Shown here one piece after another: positions 11,292 to 20,415 of a stretch of DNA of 64,000 bases (its first letter is position 1; every line of letters starts with the position of its first letter). Source of the DNA: Plantago major. Lineage: Eukaryota > Streptophyta > Magnoliopsida > Lamiales > Plantaginaceae. The notes beneath the pieces are model-generated. The model had not been told where the DNA came from. It saw nothing but the letters and a program-made list of their open reading frames with translations, and did no database searches. Made by a program: the position numbers and the translations under genes. The stretch spans positions 29,933,167 to 29,997,166 of the forward strand of contig CM048842.1 of the NCBI GenBank assembly GCA_026545765.1. The letters are read 5' to 3'.

Positions 11292-12853
11292 TGATGAGTC
11301 GATTTTACATCGTCTTTTTTACCGTCTTGTTGTCGTTCTTAAGTGTAGTTATAGTTTACTTTATTAAGAGTTTTGTTACATTTTCGTGTTTTGTGTGTTT
11401 TGTAGGTGTTTAGTGAAATCGCATTGAAACAAGGCTAAAACAATGCATATTAATGCATTAATGGAAGCAAGGAAGTTCGAGGCCTTAAAGGCGGTTGAAA
11501 GCGAGTCAATGAGTCATGTAATGAAGTGGATTGAGTTGGATTGAGATTAGAGATGTTGGCGAAGATATGTAAAAGTGCAAACTTGGAGCAGTCTTAGTAA
11601 TTTGTGATACCTTTCTCATATGAACTTCGATTGACCTGATATTGGTGTCCACACGTAGATAAGACCAAGAACTACAACTTTCATGCAGGAACTATTTCCA
11701 AATTCCGACGTTTGGACATCAAAAGGGGGGGAAATCGGATCTGGAAGACCTGGCGTACGCCAAGCCTGTTTATATATATATATATCCGGCTGATTAACGA
11801 TACACAGATAGACTCATATACACGATTACTTTTTCTTTCCTCTTTACTCAAAAAACCCTAGACTTCATTCTTGGGCAATTCCTTCACCACCTATTATTGG
11901 ACGAATTGAACCTGATTTGTAATTGTTCGTGATTATCAATTATCAATACATTGGTTATTATTCTACCGATTGATTTAGGGATTTGTCATCCTCCAAGCGT
12001 AGTGACAGCCTCTTAGTAACAATTTCTCCTTTTCATCGTTTAATATTATTGATGTTGGATTGTTTAATTATTTTGCTTATTGGTGATGAGTATGAGTAGC
12101 TAGACGCCCCTTTATGGGGTGGTGTGATGGATTCAATGCATGCTAGTTAGGGTTTATGCAATTAAATAACACAGTAAGATGGGATTTATTTTGTGCCTTT
12201 TTTATTAAACGCGTATGTAGTTATGTGTATTGTGTTTTACCCACAAAATCATCAAGGGATTATCTGACGATTTACCACCAAGCGTCAAGAGATTGCAAAT
12301 CCATAGGTTCGTAGCAAACACAGAAACTACATTAGCATTATAATTGTAACTTGGTAGAATTGACGACTCCACCATTGTTATATGTTTTGTAGAACAAACT
12401 CAGTTAGCTCATTGCCATAGAGCCATCGTACCTTATCTGATATAAGGTGTCTACCTAGAGCGACTAGAGCAGTGTAATAATCGTTTGGACGTGTCCCAAT
12501 AATAACTAGAGTAAATCACCATTGTCATTATTGCATCCATTCCTGCTAGCTAGCATTGATTGTTCATTACCACTCTGTAATTTTGATAACTTATCTTGAT
12601 AAGATCGATATACATGTGTTTGATTACTTTGTGTTGAGAGTTAGAGTTAGACTGGTAATTAGAACTCGCTGTCGAAGCAAAACAACCCTTTTACAGCATT
12701 CTTGTTGATAATTATATTTCATTAAAATAACTTAGCTTAGTTAAGTCCTGAGAGACCGACACTCGGGGTTAACTTCACTGCACTACAAGTTTTCGTAGTG
12801 TTGAGAATTAACTCTTGGCTTAAACAAATTTAAAACATTGACTTGACACATCA
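11292..12853 (+). repeat. LTR of Athila/Tat-like gypsy element
   Basis: Begins TGATGAGTCGATTTTAC right after the polypurine-like tract and ends GACTTGACACATCA, about 1.56 kb, with TG...CA ends. The final 115 bases (TAAGTCCTGAGAGACCGACA ... GACACATCA) recur at 12955-13071 and, diverged, at 16526-16639, where they sit just before a tRNA-Asp primer site; that fixes the 3' boundary. No coding capacity. It joins directly to integrase sequence at 12854 instead of a primer site, so the interior between them was deleted. Confidence 0.7.
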
Positions 12854-13172
12854 CTAGGAGAAAATCCATACAGGATATTATATGGGAAAACATGTCATCT
12901 ATGGGCCATCAAGACTTTAAACTACGACCTGGATGCTAGCAGAAAGAAAGATTGTTAGTTAAGTCCTGAGAGACCGACACTCGGGGTTAACTTCACTGTA
13001 CTACAAGTTTTCTTAGTGTTGAGAATTAACTCTTGGCTTAAACAAATTTAAAACATTGACTTGACACATCACTGGGAGCAAATCCATACAGGATAGTATA
13101 TGGGAAAACATGTCATCTATGGGCCATCAAGACTTTAAACTACGACCTGGATGCTAGCAGAAAGAAAGAATG
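12737..13172 (+). repeat. Tandem duplication (218-bp unit, two copies) of an LTR-integrase junction
   Basis: Copy 1 (12737-12954) and copy 2 (12955-13172) differ at only a few bases. Each holds the last 117 bases of the LTR fused to about 100 bases of integrase coding sequence (PYRILYGKTCHLWAIKTLNYDLDASRKK). The LTR-integrase fusion therefore arose before the duplication. Confidence 0.9.
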
Positions 13173-13409
13173 TTAAATCTCAACGAGTTGACGGAAATCC
13201 AGAATCAAGCGTATGCCAAATCGAAGATATATAAGGAGAAGACGAAGGCTTACCATTATAAAAACGTTAGGCCCAAGCATATCAAAGTAGGACAGGAAGT
13301 GTTCCTCTATGATTCCCGTATGAAGTGGTTTCCAGGTAAACTAAGAAGCAAGTGGAAAGGACCGTATAAAGTTCTCAGGATATACCCATGCAGACGATTC
13401 AACTCCTAG
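13072..13409 (+). pseudogene. Ty3-gypsy integrase C-terminal fragment
   Basis: Reads through the second junction copy into LNLNELTEIQNQAYAKSKIYKEKTKAYHYKNVRPKHIKVGQEVFLYDSRMKWFPGKLRSKWKGPYKV, the typical C-terminal end of Athila/Tat-type integrase (FPGKLRSKWKGP is the hallmark). The catalytic core, RT and RNase H that should precede it are gone. The frame ends at 13409. A GGGAGGCAACCCAAC word at 13563-13577 follows, as commonly seen downstream of pol in these elements. Confidence 0.8.
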
Positions 13410-14405
13410 ACTACAAGTCGAGGGCAATTTCAAGGTAAATGGGCACAGGGTTAAACCCTACACCTCAGGAGATCGACAACATGTCAACTAGACAGAGACG
13501 TACATGTTGGACTTAGCAAAGATCGAAGAATAGTTGGGCTAACGACTATAAAGAGCGCTTGTTGGGAGGCAACCCAACGATTTGTAAGTATTTACGTTTA
13601 TTGCATTTCACTTAGTTTGCATACACTTCACATTTTCAAATTTTTTCACATAAATAAATCTTTTTGCATTTGTATTCTATCATTTTAAAATTTTCTTTTT
13701 TCAAAATTAACCTAATAAAAATGGAAAAATTAAAGAAAAGAGAAAAAAGAAAATCCATTGACCTTGAAAAAATGTTCGACGAACATCAAGCTACTTGACG
13801 ACAGAGGCATGATCGAACCTATGATGCTTTATCGACCACGATGCTGGATTACATAAATTCTTTCTTTATTTTGGTTTTTTGGAAATTTCCTTTCGCGTAG
13901 TTTTTTCTTTTGGAAAGTTTTTACACGAATTTCCCATCAATTTCAGCACTCTAAACTTATTTAAAGGCATCACCACCTTCACTAAATTCACAAATTCATA
14001 AGCACAAAAGCACTACATTCTAGTATAAGCATTAAATTTAGTTTTTCTCTCAAGAATTCAATTTCTTCGGCGATTCGAGGTACGACTCTTCAACTCTACC
14101 TCTTCTCATTACTTTCATTCGCATGATTTATGATTATGTATACATAATGCATGTGATGGTATACATGCATTGAGCATAGGAAGATTGAAAGTTCACACTA
14201 ATGATGATATGCATGTTCTGGTGATCAACTATGCAAGGGCTAATCTTTTACTCTCACTCATTAATATGCATGATTTAATTCTCTGCGTTTATATGATTCT
14301 TAATTTGAGGTTTTCAAACTTGCTTATTTTATCTACCTTGCCTCAATTAGGTTTAGGGGAGATGTGAACTAAATTAAAACTTTTATTGTCACTATTCTTA
14401 GGAAC
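13410..14405. other. Non-coding internal region of the gypsy remnant
   Basis: Contains the GGGAGGCAACCCAAC word near 13563, an AT-rich leader and no supported gene. A 65-codon frame at 14170-14367 has no recognisable content. Confidence 0.45.
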
Positions 14406-14882
14406 ATGACGAAGAAAGTTAACCAAGGTGGAGTTGGAAGGGGCAAGTGTTTGAAAGCTCTGAGGAGGTTGGAACACAGTCAATGTAGCAAGGCAAGGGA
14501 AGAAGAATCATCGCACAAATTGGAGGAAGCACACAAGCTTGAGGATCATAATCGATCCACGTCTCGTGAACATGAGATTCCATTGGCTAAAATTAACTAT
14601 GGGGATAAGAAGGCTAGAGAGAGCTACCCACATACTTATTATGAGAGGATGTTAATGGATCACGAGGGATGGTACCGTTGGGAAAAACTTAGATTGCAAG
14701 AGGAATATGGAGAGAAGATAGCTAAGTTGGATGAGGAGTTTTTGCAAATCAAGGCAAAAATCAAGAAGGAGAGGGAAGAAGCACTCAAAAAGGCTACGAA
14801 GGAGATGGAGGAGGATTTGAGAAGAACTTCGAGATCTCTATTATGCGGAGGATGTATGCAAATAAAAGAAAGGGTGACTTGA
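14406..14882 (+). CDS. Coiled-coil ORF in the gypsy remnant
   Basis: An uninterrupted frame of 158 codons. The N-terminus is basic (MTKKVNQGGVGRGKCLKALRR) and residues about 90-145 are a charged, probably coiled-coil segment rich in E, K and R (REEALKKATKEMEEDLRRTSRS). It has no membrane segment or zinc knuckle. Position downstream of the integrase end and the GGGAGGCAACCCAAC word suggests the extra ORF of an Athila/Tat-like element or a piece of its gag, but I do not recognise it. Confidence 0.4.
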   Translation: MTKKVNQGGVGRGKCLKALRRLEHSQCSKAREEESSHKLEEAHKLEDHNRSTSREHEIPLAKINYGDKKARESYPHTYYERMLMDHEGWYRWEKLRLQEEYGEKIAKLDEEFLQIKAKIKKEREEALKKATKEMEEDLRRTSRSLLCGGCMQIKERVT

Positions 14883-14943
14883 CACATACATCAGAGAACC
14901 ATCATTCCGCCGAGGGTGAGAAGGCAATCAATGAGGAAGACTA

Positions 14944-15162
14944 ATGGGGATTAAGGCGAGTGGTATACTTGCAGTGAAGAACAAGCATATTGTCGAGCAA
15001 AAGTCAAGCTCGATTGGAGAACAACTCAACTTCATTGACCTCACAAAAGAAGAAGATGACCCTACCCACAAGAATAAGAAACCTTGCATAAATTGGGATG
15101 AATTTGATGAAAGGGCAGAGGAATTAGAGAGGCAAGAAGCAAGGGAACAAAAGAAGTATTAG
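14944..15162 (+). CDS. Short acidic ORF following the coiled-coil ORF
   Basis: A 72-codon frame with an acidic C-terminal half (IDLTKEEDDP ... WDEFDERAEELERQEAREQKK). It is 61 bases after the previous frame and may be its continuation after a frameshift. It ends exactly where a Sirevirus LTR fragment begins (about 15157), so its natural end may be lost. Confidence 0.3.
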   Translation: MGIKASGILAVKNKHIVEQKSSSIGEQLNFIDLTKEEDDPTHKNKKPCINWDEFDERAEELERQEAREQKKY

Positions 15163-15825
15163 GAATATCTGTTTAGATTTTGATCAATAACCTCTCTTAG
15201 CTCAGATAGGTAACTAGTACTCTTAGTTCACTTGAACATTGTAAAAGAGGAAGCTTACTGAGTATGTTAGTCTAGCAAATCTTGTATAGAATATTAGGTC
15301 TCTAAATGTAATTTTTATATCTTTGAAGAAGACCAAGAAGCAAGCATCCAGCATAAAAACTCAATGTTTGAAGATCAAGAGACTGCACAAGATTGCTGAA
15401 GACTAAGGATAATTGTCTCCTCATATACCTCATGCCAGATACCTTTAAGAAACAAGTGTTTTTCAAAGTACAAGTTCCTTGATAGATATCTGAGGAGTAA
15501 AGGTTACTGAGAAAGGAGCGTGTCGGCTCAGATACCTTACACCTATCCATTGAGACTACACGATAAAAATAGTACACTGCATTTATTATGCTTGACGGAG
15601 ATGTCACGAACAAAGAAATCTACGAAAAAGACAAAGCTCACTGTAGTACTATTTTCAGATATCAATAGTTTGAATTTCAAAGAGCCTAACGGACACTTCT
15701 CAAATGGCTTGACATTCAACTATAAATATCACCACTTAGAATTCTTGAAAGACACACCTTGAACTTCACTGAACATAATTTACATTCAAGCATACAAGTC
15801 TTTTACGTACTTACTCTCTAGCTAA
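15157..15825 (+). repeat. Truncated Sirevirus LTR, plus orientation
   Basis: From TATTAGGAATATCTGTTTAG onward this follows the first part of the LTR at 51373-52937 read on its own strand: words such as GATTTTGATCA, ACTCTTAGTTCACTTGAACA, TGTAAAAGAGGAA and TCTAGCAAATCTTGTATAG match in order. Similarity stops near 15825, so the last 0.7-0.9 kb of the LTR is missing. It is diverged from the 51-kb copy and lies in opposite orientation. Confidence 0.75.
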
Positions 15826-15828
15826 CTG

Positions 15829-16525
15829 TTGATACAATTTACGATTGATACCTGGATACGTCTAGGATACGAGATCGTCTGAAAGGAAATAGACTTCAAT
15901 TGAAAGAGAGATTGAATCTCTAGATTGTTTACAATGCTTGAATTGAAAGAGAATATTGCTAAGAGTTATGAAGATATGAAAAATACACTTATACAAGGGG
16001 TCTATTTATAAGACCAAGGAAGTGGAAATTCGAAATAATGGGAAAATACTACCAGAATCGTGTGTTGAACTGGTCCTGTCAGTGCTCACCGCGGTGAGCC
16101 CTTGGAAGGTACCTGGCTCACCGCGGTCTCCTTCTGGAATTTCAGCCCGTAAACTGTTTTGGCATTCTGGACCACGGTGAGCCTCCGTGTTGAGGGAGCT
16201 CACCGCGGTGAGGTACATATCCGGCAACCTCTCCATTTATCCCACTTCTTCCTATCTTCACTCCCTTTTCTCAACCTCCAAGTCACCACTTTGGAGTAAT
16301 GGCCCGCTACTTGGCCTTGTGTGCTTCTAGAAGCTTTAGACAGGCTTGAAATTACACAATGGTCCTCCATCTCCTTACCTTTACCTAAAAAACACCTAAA
16401 ACGGTACAAAAACACAAAAAAACATCCAAACGTGAAAATGAACTAAAACACTAACAAAAGGCTAAAGGACATAACAAAATACGACTAAAAAAGACTAAAT
16501 GAGTCGTTAAAATATCGACTTATCA
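15829..16525 (-). repeat. Partial LTR (same family as the solo LTR at 28283), inverted
   Basis: Reading the minus strand from 16525, it begins TGATAAGTCGATATTTTAACG and follows the solo LTR at 28283-29460 (TGATGAGTCAATATTTTAACG) through the ACTCATTTAG, TTTTTAGGTGT, CCGCGG-palindrome block and TTATAAATAGACC-like TATA region, then stops after about 700 bases. The terminal 480 bases of the family LTR are absent. It abuts the tail of an unrelated gypsy LTR at 16526. Confidence 0.8.
16084..16099. repeat. Perfect 16-bp palindrome GCTCACCGCGGTGAGC in an LTR
   Basis: Part of a cluster of CCGCGG-centred inverted repeats in this LTR family: 16084-16099 (perfect), a half copy at about 16115-16127 and another at 16196-16212. 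The solo LTR has equivalents at 28583-28600 and about 28615-28665. Position upstream of the LTR TATA region suggests a U3 regulatory cluster; that role is inferred. Confidence 0.8.
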
Positions 16526-16663
16526 TTAAGTCCTTAGAGACCGACCTCGGGGTTAACTACACTACACTACAAGTTTTCGTAGTGTTGAGAATTAACTCTT
16601 GGCTAGTAAACAAATTTAAATCTCTGATTTGACACATCAAGCTTTTGGCGCCGCTGCCGGGGA
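16526..16663 (+). repeat. Gypsy LTR 3' tail with tRNA-Asp primer-binding site
   Basis: 16526-16639 is the tail of the Athila/Tat-like LTR, matching 12741-12853. It is followed by TGGCGCCGCTGCCGGGGA (16646-16663), which is the complement of the 3' end of plant tRNA-Asp, the primer used by this clade. This marks the 5' end of an internal region reading to the right. The rest of this LTR has been replaced by the inverted LTR at 15829-16525. Confidence 0.8.
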
Positions 16664-16833
16664 CTTAACTCCTTTGTTAAATTTACGAATTCTAATTGAC
16701 AGTATTTTTGTTTCTGTTTTTTATTGTTGTTCCTTCTTCCTTCATTATCTTTGTGTTTCTTTGTTTGTGAGTACGTGTTTTAGCTAACGTGTACTTATGT
16801 TTGCGTAGTTCTGGTTTTGTGTCTGTCTTGTAG

Positions 16834-17500
16834 CACATGTTCGAAGATATGGCTGTAGCGGAGCAACCTTCTATGTACACACACTTCTCCTACCTTTGCA
16901 AGGTGCGCATCGTCCCGCCATAGTCACACAATCTAATGTGCGGGGTCTCGAGATTAAGGGGCATCTCATCCCACAGCTTCCAAGGTTCTACGGATTAAAG
17001 AATGAGGATGTCATGGGTTTTTTCAGGGAGATTGAGCACTTTATATCTGGACTGGGGAAACCTGACGGGTAGAGGACGATGACTTGAGGCTCAAGATCTT
17101 CCCTATGTGTCTTTTTGGTAAGGCACGAACTTGGATGAATAGCTATGAGAGGAAGCATCACTACTTGGGACAAGGCCTTCCAAACCTTCATGGCCAAATA
17201 GTACCCTGTCGATGACTACAGCCTTCAGAGCTCAGATTAGTGAGTTTAGCCAGCAACAAGGTGAGCCCTTCTACGAAGCATGGGAGAGATTCCGTGATTT
17301 ACAGCATCAGTGCCCCCATCACCGTTTTGGTACTGCAGATTTAAACTAGTTTTTCTTTAATGGTCTTGATGAGTCTTTGCAAGTACTGGTAGACATGGCA
17401 TGTGGAGGATGGATGGGAGAGAGCACCACTGTCGAGTTAAGTGTTGTATTCGAGAGGGTAGCAAAAAGCTCAAAGCGTAGGAGCAAGCGCACAAAACTGA
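16834..17500 (+). pseudogene. Degenerate Ty3-gypsy gag
   Basis: Translation in shifting frames gives the gag pattern of Athila/Tat elements: LEIKGHLIPQL-RFYGLKNEDVMGFFREIEHFISGL near 16955-17050, then LRLKIFPMCLFGKARTWMN near 17090-17140. Several stop codons and frame changes interrupt it, so no gag protein is possible. It starts about 170 bases after the primer-binding site, as expected. Confidence 0.7.
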
Positions 17501-18043
17501 GTGGCTCTAATTGCCCGGAAACACTGCCTTCCTGAGTCACAACTTCCAGAAGGTTTTTTGAAGGAGCTGAGTGGGTTCGTGAAAAGTTGTCATGCTGCCA
17601 TGCAACACTCGACGATGATACATGCAACTACCATTGAGAGGTTGGATGCATTAGAAGCCACATTTCAAAGGTTGGAAGAGACAGTGGAGAGGCTAGGAGA
17701 GAGAATGATGAAGGATGAGTCAAAGCAGAGCCATGAGACTGTTGAGGAAGCAATGGCCATCACAGTCATTACTGATGTGCTAGTCGAGGTGACCGTGTTG
17801 AAGGAAGGTACGGTAGTCAAAGTACCTAAGCCCCACGGAAGCGGGCAACACCATTCTCCACCTCGACAAGTGATAAAGGTAACTAAGAGCACGATTGACA
17901 CACCACCAGTGGTAGTGAACCAGATAGACACTCCCAAGTCCAAACGTGTCGGAAGCTTTGATTTGACGATTGGGATTGACAACTCAGAACAGACAGTTGG
18001 CATATTAGACACGGGAGCCGGCATCAATGTTATGCCAATATAA
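17501..18043 (+). CDS. Gypsy gag C-terminus and aspartic protease remnant
   Basis: A 180-codon open frame. Residues 1-85 resemble the gag C-terminal coiled segment (LDALEATFQRLEETVERLGERMM). The end carries FDLTIGIDNSEQTVGILDTGAGINVMPI, a retropepsin-like active-site region with DTGA. The frame is broken right after this motif and continues in another frame at 18125. No zinc knuckle is seen. Confidence 0.65.
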   Translation: MALIARKHCLPESQLPEGFLKELSGFVKSCHAAMQHSTMIHATTIERLDALEATFQRLEETVERLGERMMKDESKQSHETVEEAMAITVITDVLVEVTVLKEGTVVKVPKPHGSGQHHSPPRQVIKVTKSTIDTPPVVVNQIDTPKSKRVGSFDLTIGIDNSEQTVGILDTGAGINVMPI

Positions 18044-18124
18044 CCTGTACCAAGAGCTCGGACTGAGTGGACTGAAAGTCATGAAGTCAACGGTCAGCTT
18101 GCGGATGGTAGTTGGCGTAGACCA

Positions 18125-18403
18125 GTGGGTCTGGCTGAGTATGTCGCCATACATTTGAAAGGCGGACATGTGCTCACCGATTTTGTCATTACGCAGTCTT
18201 TGAGGGTTGAGCAGAGGACAGGGCCAGAGCTCGTATTACTTGGAAGGCCATTCTTGTTAGCGGTGAAGATGACAATCAACACATCTGTGTATGCGTTTGA
18301 GGTAGATGGAAGCGACATACTGCAATCCCATATCCACTCTCCTACTACTAATTCTATATCAAACAGTGTAGTAGGGCCTCTTTATGCGTGTACTAGTGTG
18401 TAA
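18125..18403 (+). pseudogene. Protease downstream segment
   Basis: Continuation of the protease after a frameshift: GLAEYVAIHLKGGHVLTDFVI and ELVLLGRPFLLAVKMTINTSVYAFEVDG, the latter being the conserved LGRPFL strand of Athila/Tat proteases. The frame ends at 18403 and no RT follows, so the whole of pol has been deleted. Confidence 0.65.
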
Positions 18404-19244
18404 GGATCAGGTACAAGAAGAAGGAAGAAACCTGGAGACTCTCTTCATGTACCTCGCATTCCGATATAAGTTTCATCGATCAGGGAAGTCCTCTTTTCAC
18501 CAATTTCTTCTTTCTCTACACTCGCTCGCTTGAGGGCAAGCACGTGTTCTGGTTTGGGAAGGGGGGTTATTGGTTTCTTTAGGACTTTTGCATTGATTGA
18601 GTCATTTGTGTTCTTTTCCTGTCTTTCGTGAGTTGTTTGTCAGTTTTTGAGTCTGTTGTGTCTACGTCTGTCTTCCAAGTCGAGCGTCTATTGCATGTAC
18701 TAAACCTGTTTAATGCTTGAGTTTTGATTGATCTCAGATTATTAGCAGTTGGCATGTTATAAAGTTGTTAAGTTCGTTTCTCTTGTAAATAGAAAGTCTG
18801 TTCTAGTTCTGTAGTCCAAAAGCCTGTTAGCAAACCCTAGTCGATGAAAAAAATGAAAAACTATTATACCAGCAAATTTGTACTCGTGTGATTTTTCGGG
18901 AAGTGCAAACTCCCTTGTTTGCGCCTCATCATGCTCATGTGTACTATGTGTAAGTTAAGTATGACGAACAACATGCTTTTCATTCCTTATTTGCTCAAGC
19001 CAAACTCGTTCCAAGAACAGGTTTGGGGATGAGGTTTTTGTGCGCCATATATGTATAAAACAACTGTGATTTGGCTTTTGTTCTCTCAAAAAATAAAAAA
19101 TAAGTCTCGGAGTGGATCTGTGGTACTTGTTACCACCGTTAGTCGTGTTGGGCACGTTTCAGATACTACCTATATAACGGCGTGGCCCTTAAAAGCTATA
19201 TGTATATAAAACATTATATCTAATGTGTGTGTGTGTATGTGTGT

Positions 19245-19247
<3 letters not shown>
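18404..19247 (+). mobile_element. 3' end of the deleted gypsy element with polypurine-like tract
   Basis: About 18530-18570 has CTTGAGGGCAAGCACGTG and GGTTTGGGAAGGGGGG, equivalent to the pre-LTR words at 11259-11290. A possible LTR start follows near 18594 (TGATTGAGTCATTTG), but no clear LTR end is seen before the TA repeat. Otherwise non-coding. Confidence 0.45.

Positions 19248-19334
<87 letters not shown>
19248..19334. repeat. (TA)n microsatellite
   Basis: About 43 uninterrupted AT dinucleotides, preceded by a short GT-rich run (19225-19246). It sits exactly at the 5' truncation of the LINE fragment that starts at 19341. Long TA runs are prone to cruciform formation and length change. Confidence 0.98.
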
Positions 19335-19337
<3 letters not shown>

Positions 19338-19340
19338 CTT

Positions 19341-20313
19341 CCTATGGATGCTTAAGGAAAAGGGCATTTCACTAGCATCCAAAAGCTTGATGTTGTCAGT
19401 CAATTGAGACTCTAAATCATTTTCTTTTTTAAAACTGTTTTGCTGAGAAAGTCTGGGATTGGTTTGCAAACTTCTTTCAAATCTCTTATCCTCCAAACCA
19501 ATCTCTGCAGGCTAGATTTAAAACCTGGGTTTTATCTTCTGATCTTGTTAAAACTGGTCATGTGAGATCTTTTATTCCCATTTTAATCAGTTGGTTTCTT
19601 TAGCTTGCTAGAAACAAAGCTAAGTATGAGGGGGTAGCCTGGATCTCTGAAAGTATCATTTTGAAAATCTTAAACCTTCTCCAGCTTACTCATAAAGCCA
19701 AATCTTTTGAAAAGTTTCAATGGGCTGGAGATTTGAGACTAGCCTCTTCTTGGAATATTAGATTTTACCCAGATGTTCTCAAAAAACCTTTAAAAGTTAA
19801 ATGGGAACCTCCCTCAGCTGGGATGGTCAAGTTGAACACTGATGGAGCTTTTTTTGCTCACTCTTCTCAAGCTGCTTGTGGTGGCTTAGTAAGAGACTGT
19901 GAAGGAAATATTTTGCTAGCTTTTGAATCTTACCTTGCTACTGCTTCCATTTTAGAAGCTGAACTTAAAGGTATCTGGATGGGTTTGAATCTGTGCAAAG
20001 ATTATGGATGGGATAATATCTACCTTGAGTCTGATTCAAAGGTGGCACTCATTCTGATCAATAAGGAAAGTAATATCTGCAACTGGAAACTTTGCTCTTT
20101 GATAGGAAAGATCAAGCATCTTATGAGGGAGATTCAAGTTGAGACCCATCACCTGTTCAGAGAAGGTAATTGTGTTGTTGATTGGTTAGCTAAACATGCT
20201 CTAGAATTCTTTAATTCTCAAACTTATGATCCAGCAGAATGTCCTATTCTCTTTAGGAAAATTACATATCTGGATAAGATTCATCCCCCCTACATCAGAT
20301 ATAATGTTTAACC
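19341..20313 (+). pseudogene. 5'-truncated LINE: zinc-binding and RNase H C-terminus
   Basis: The first 320 bases read, in broken frames, as the zf-RVT region of plant L1 elements (KEKGISLASKSL, TLNHFLF-NCFAEKVWDWF). From 19661 an intact 216-codon frame holds an RNase H domain of the RVT_3 type: catalytic-site candidates are D in LNTDGAF, E in EAELKGIWMGL, D in ESDSKVAL and the REGNCVVDWLAKHA segment. Endonuclease and RT are missing. The 3' UTR is interrupted at 20416 by a hAT element and resumes at 24102. Confidence 0.85.
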
Positions 20314-20415
20314 TGTGTTTACGTTGTAGGTTGTTCTTGCTTGGGGTTAGTAGGTTTGTTGTTATCAAGTTTATTTGTATGTTGAGTAGCTGGGTTAAGG
20401 TATTATACCTTAGCG

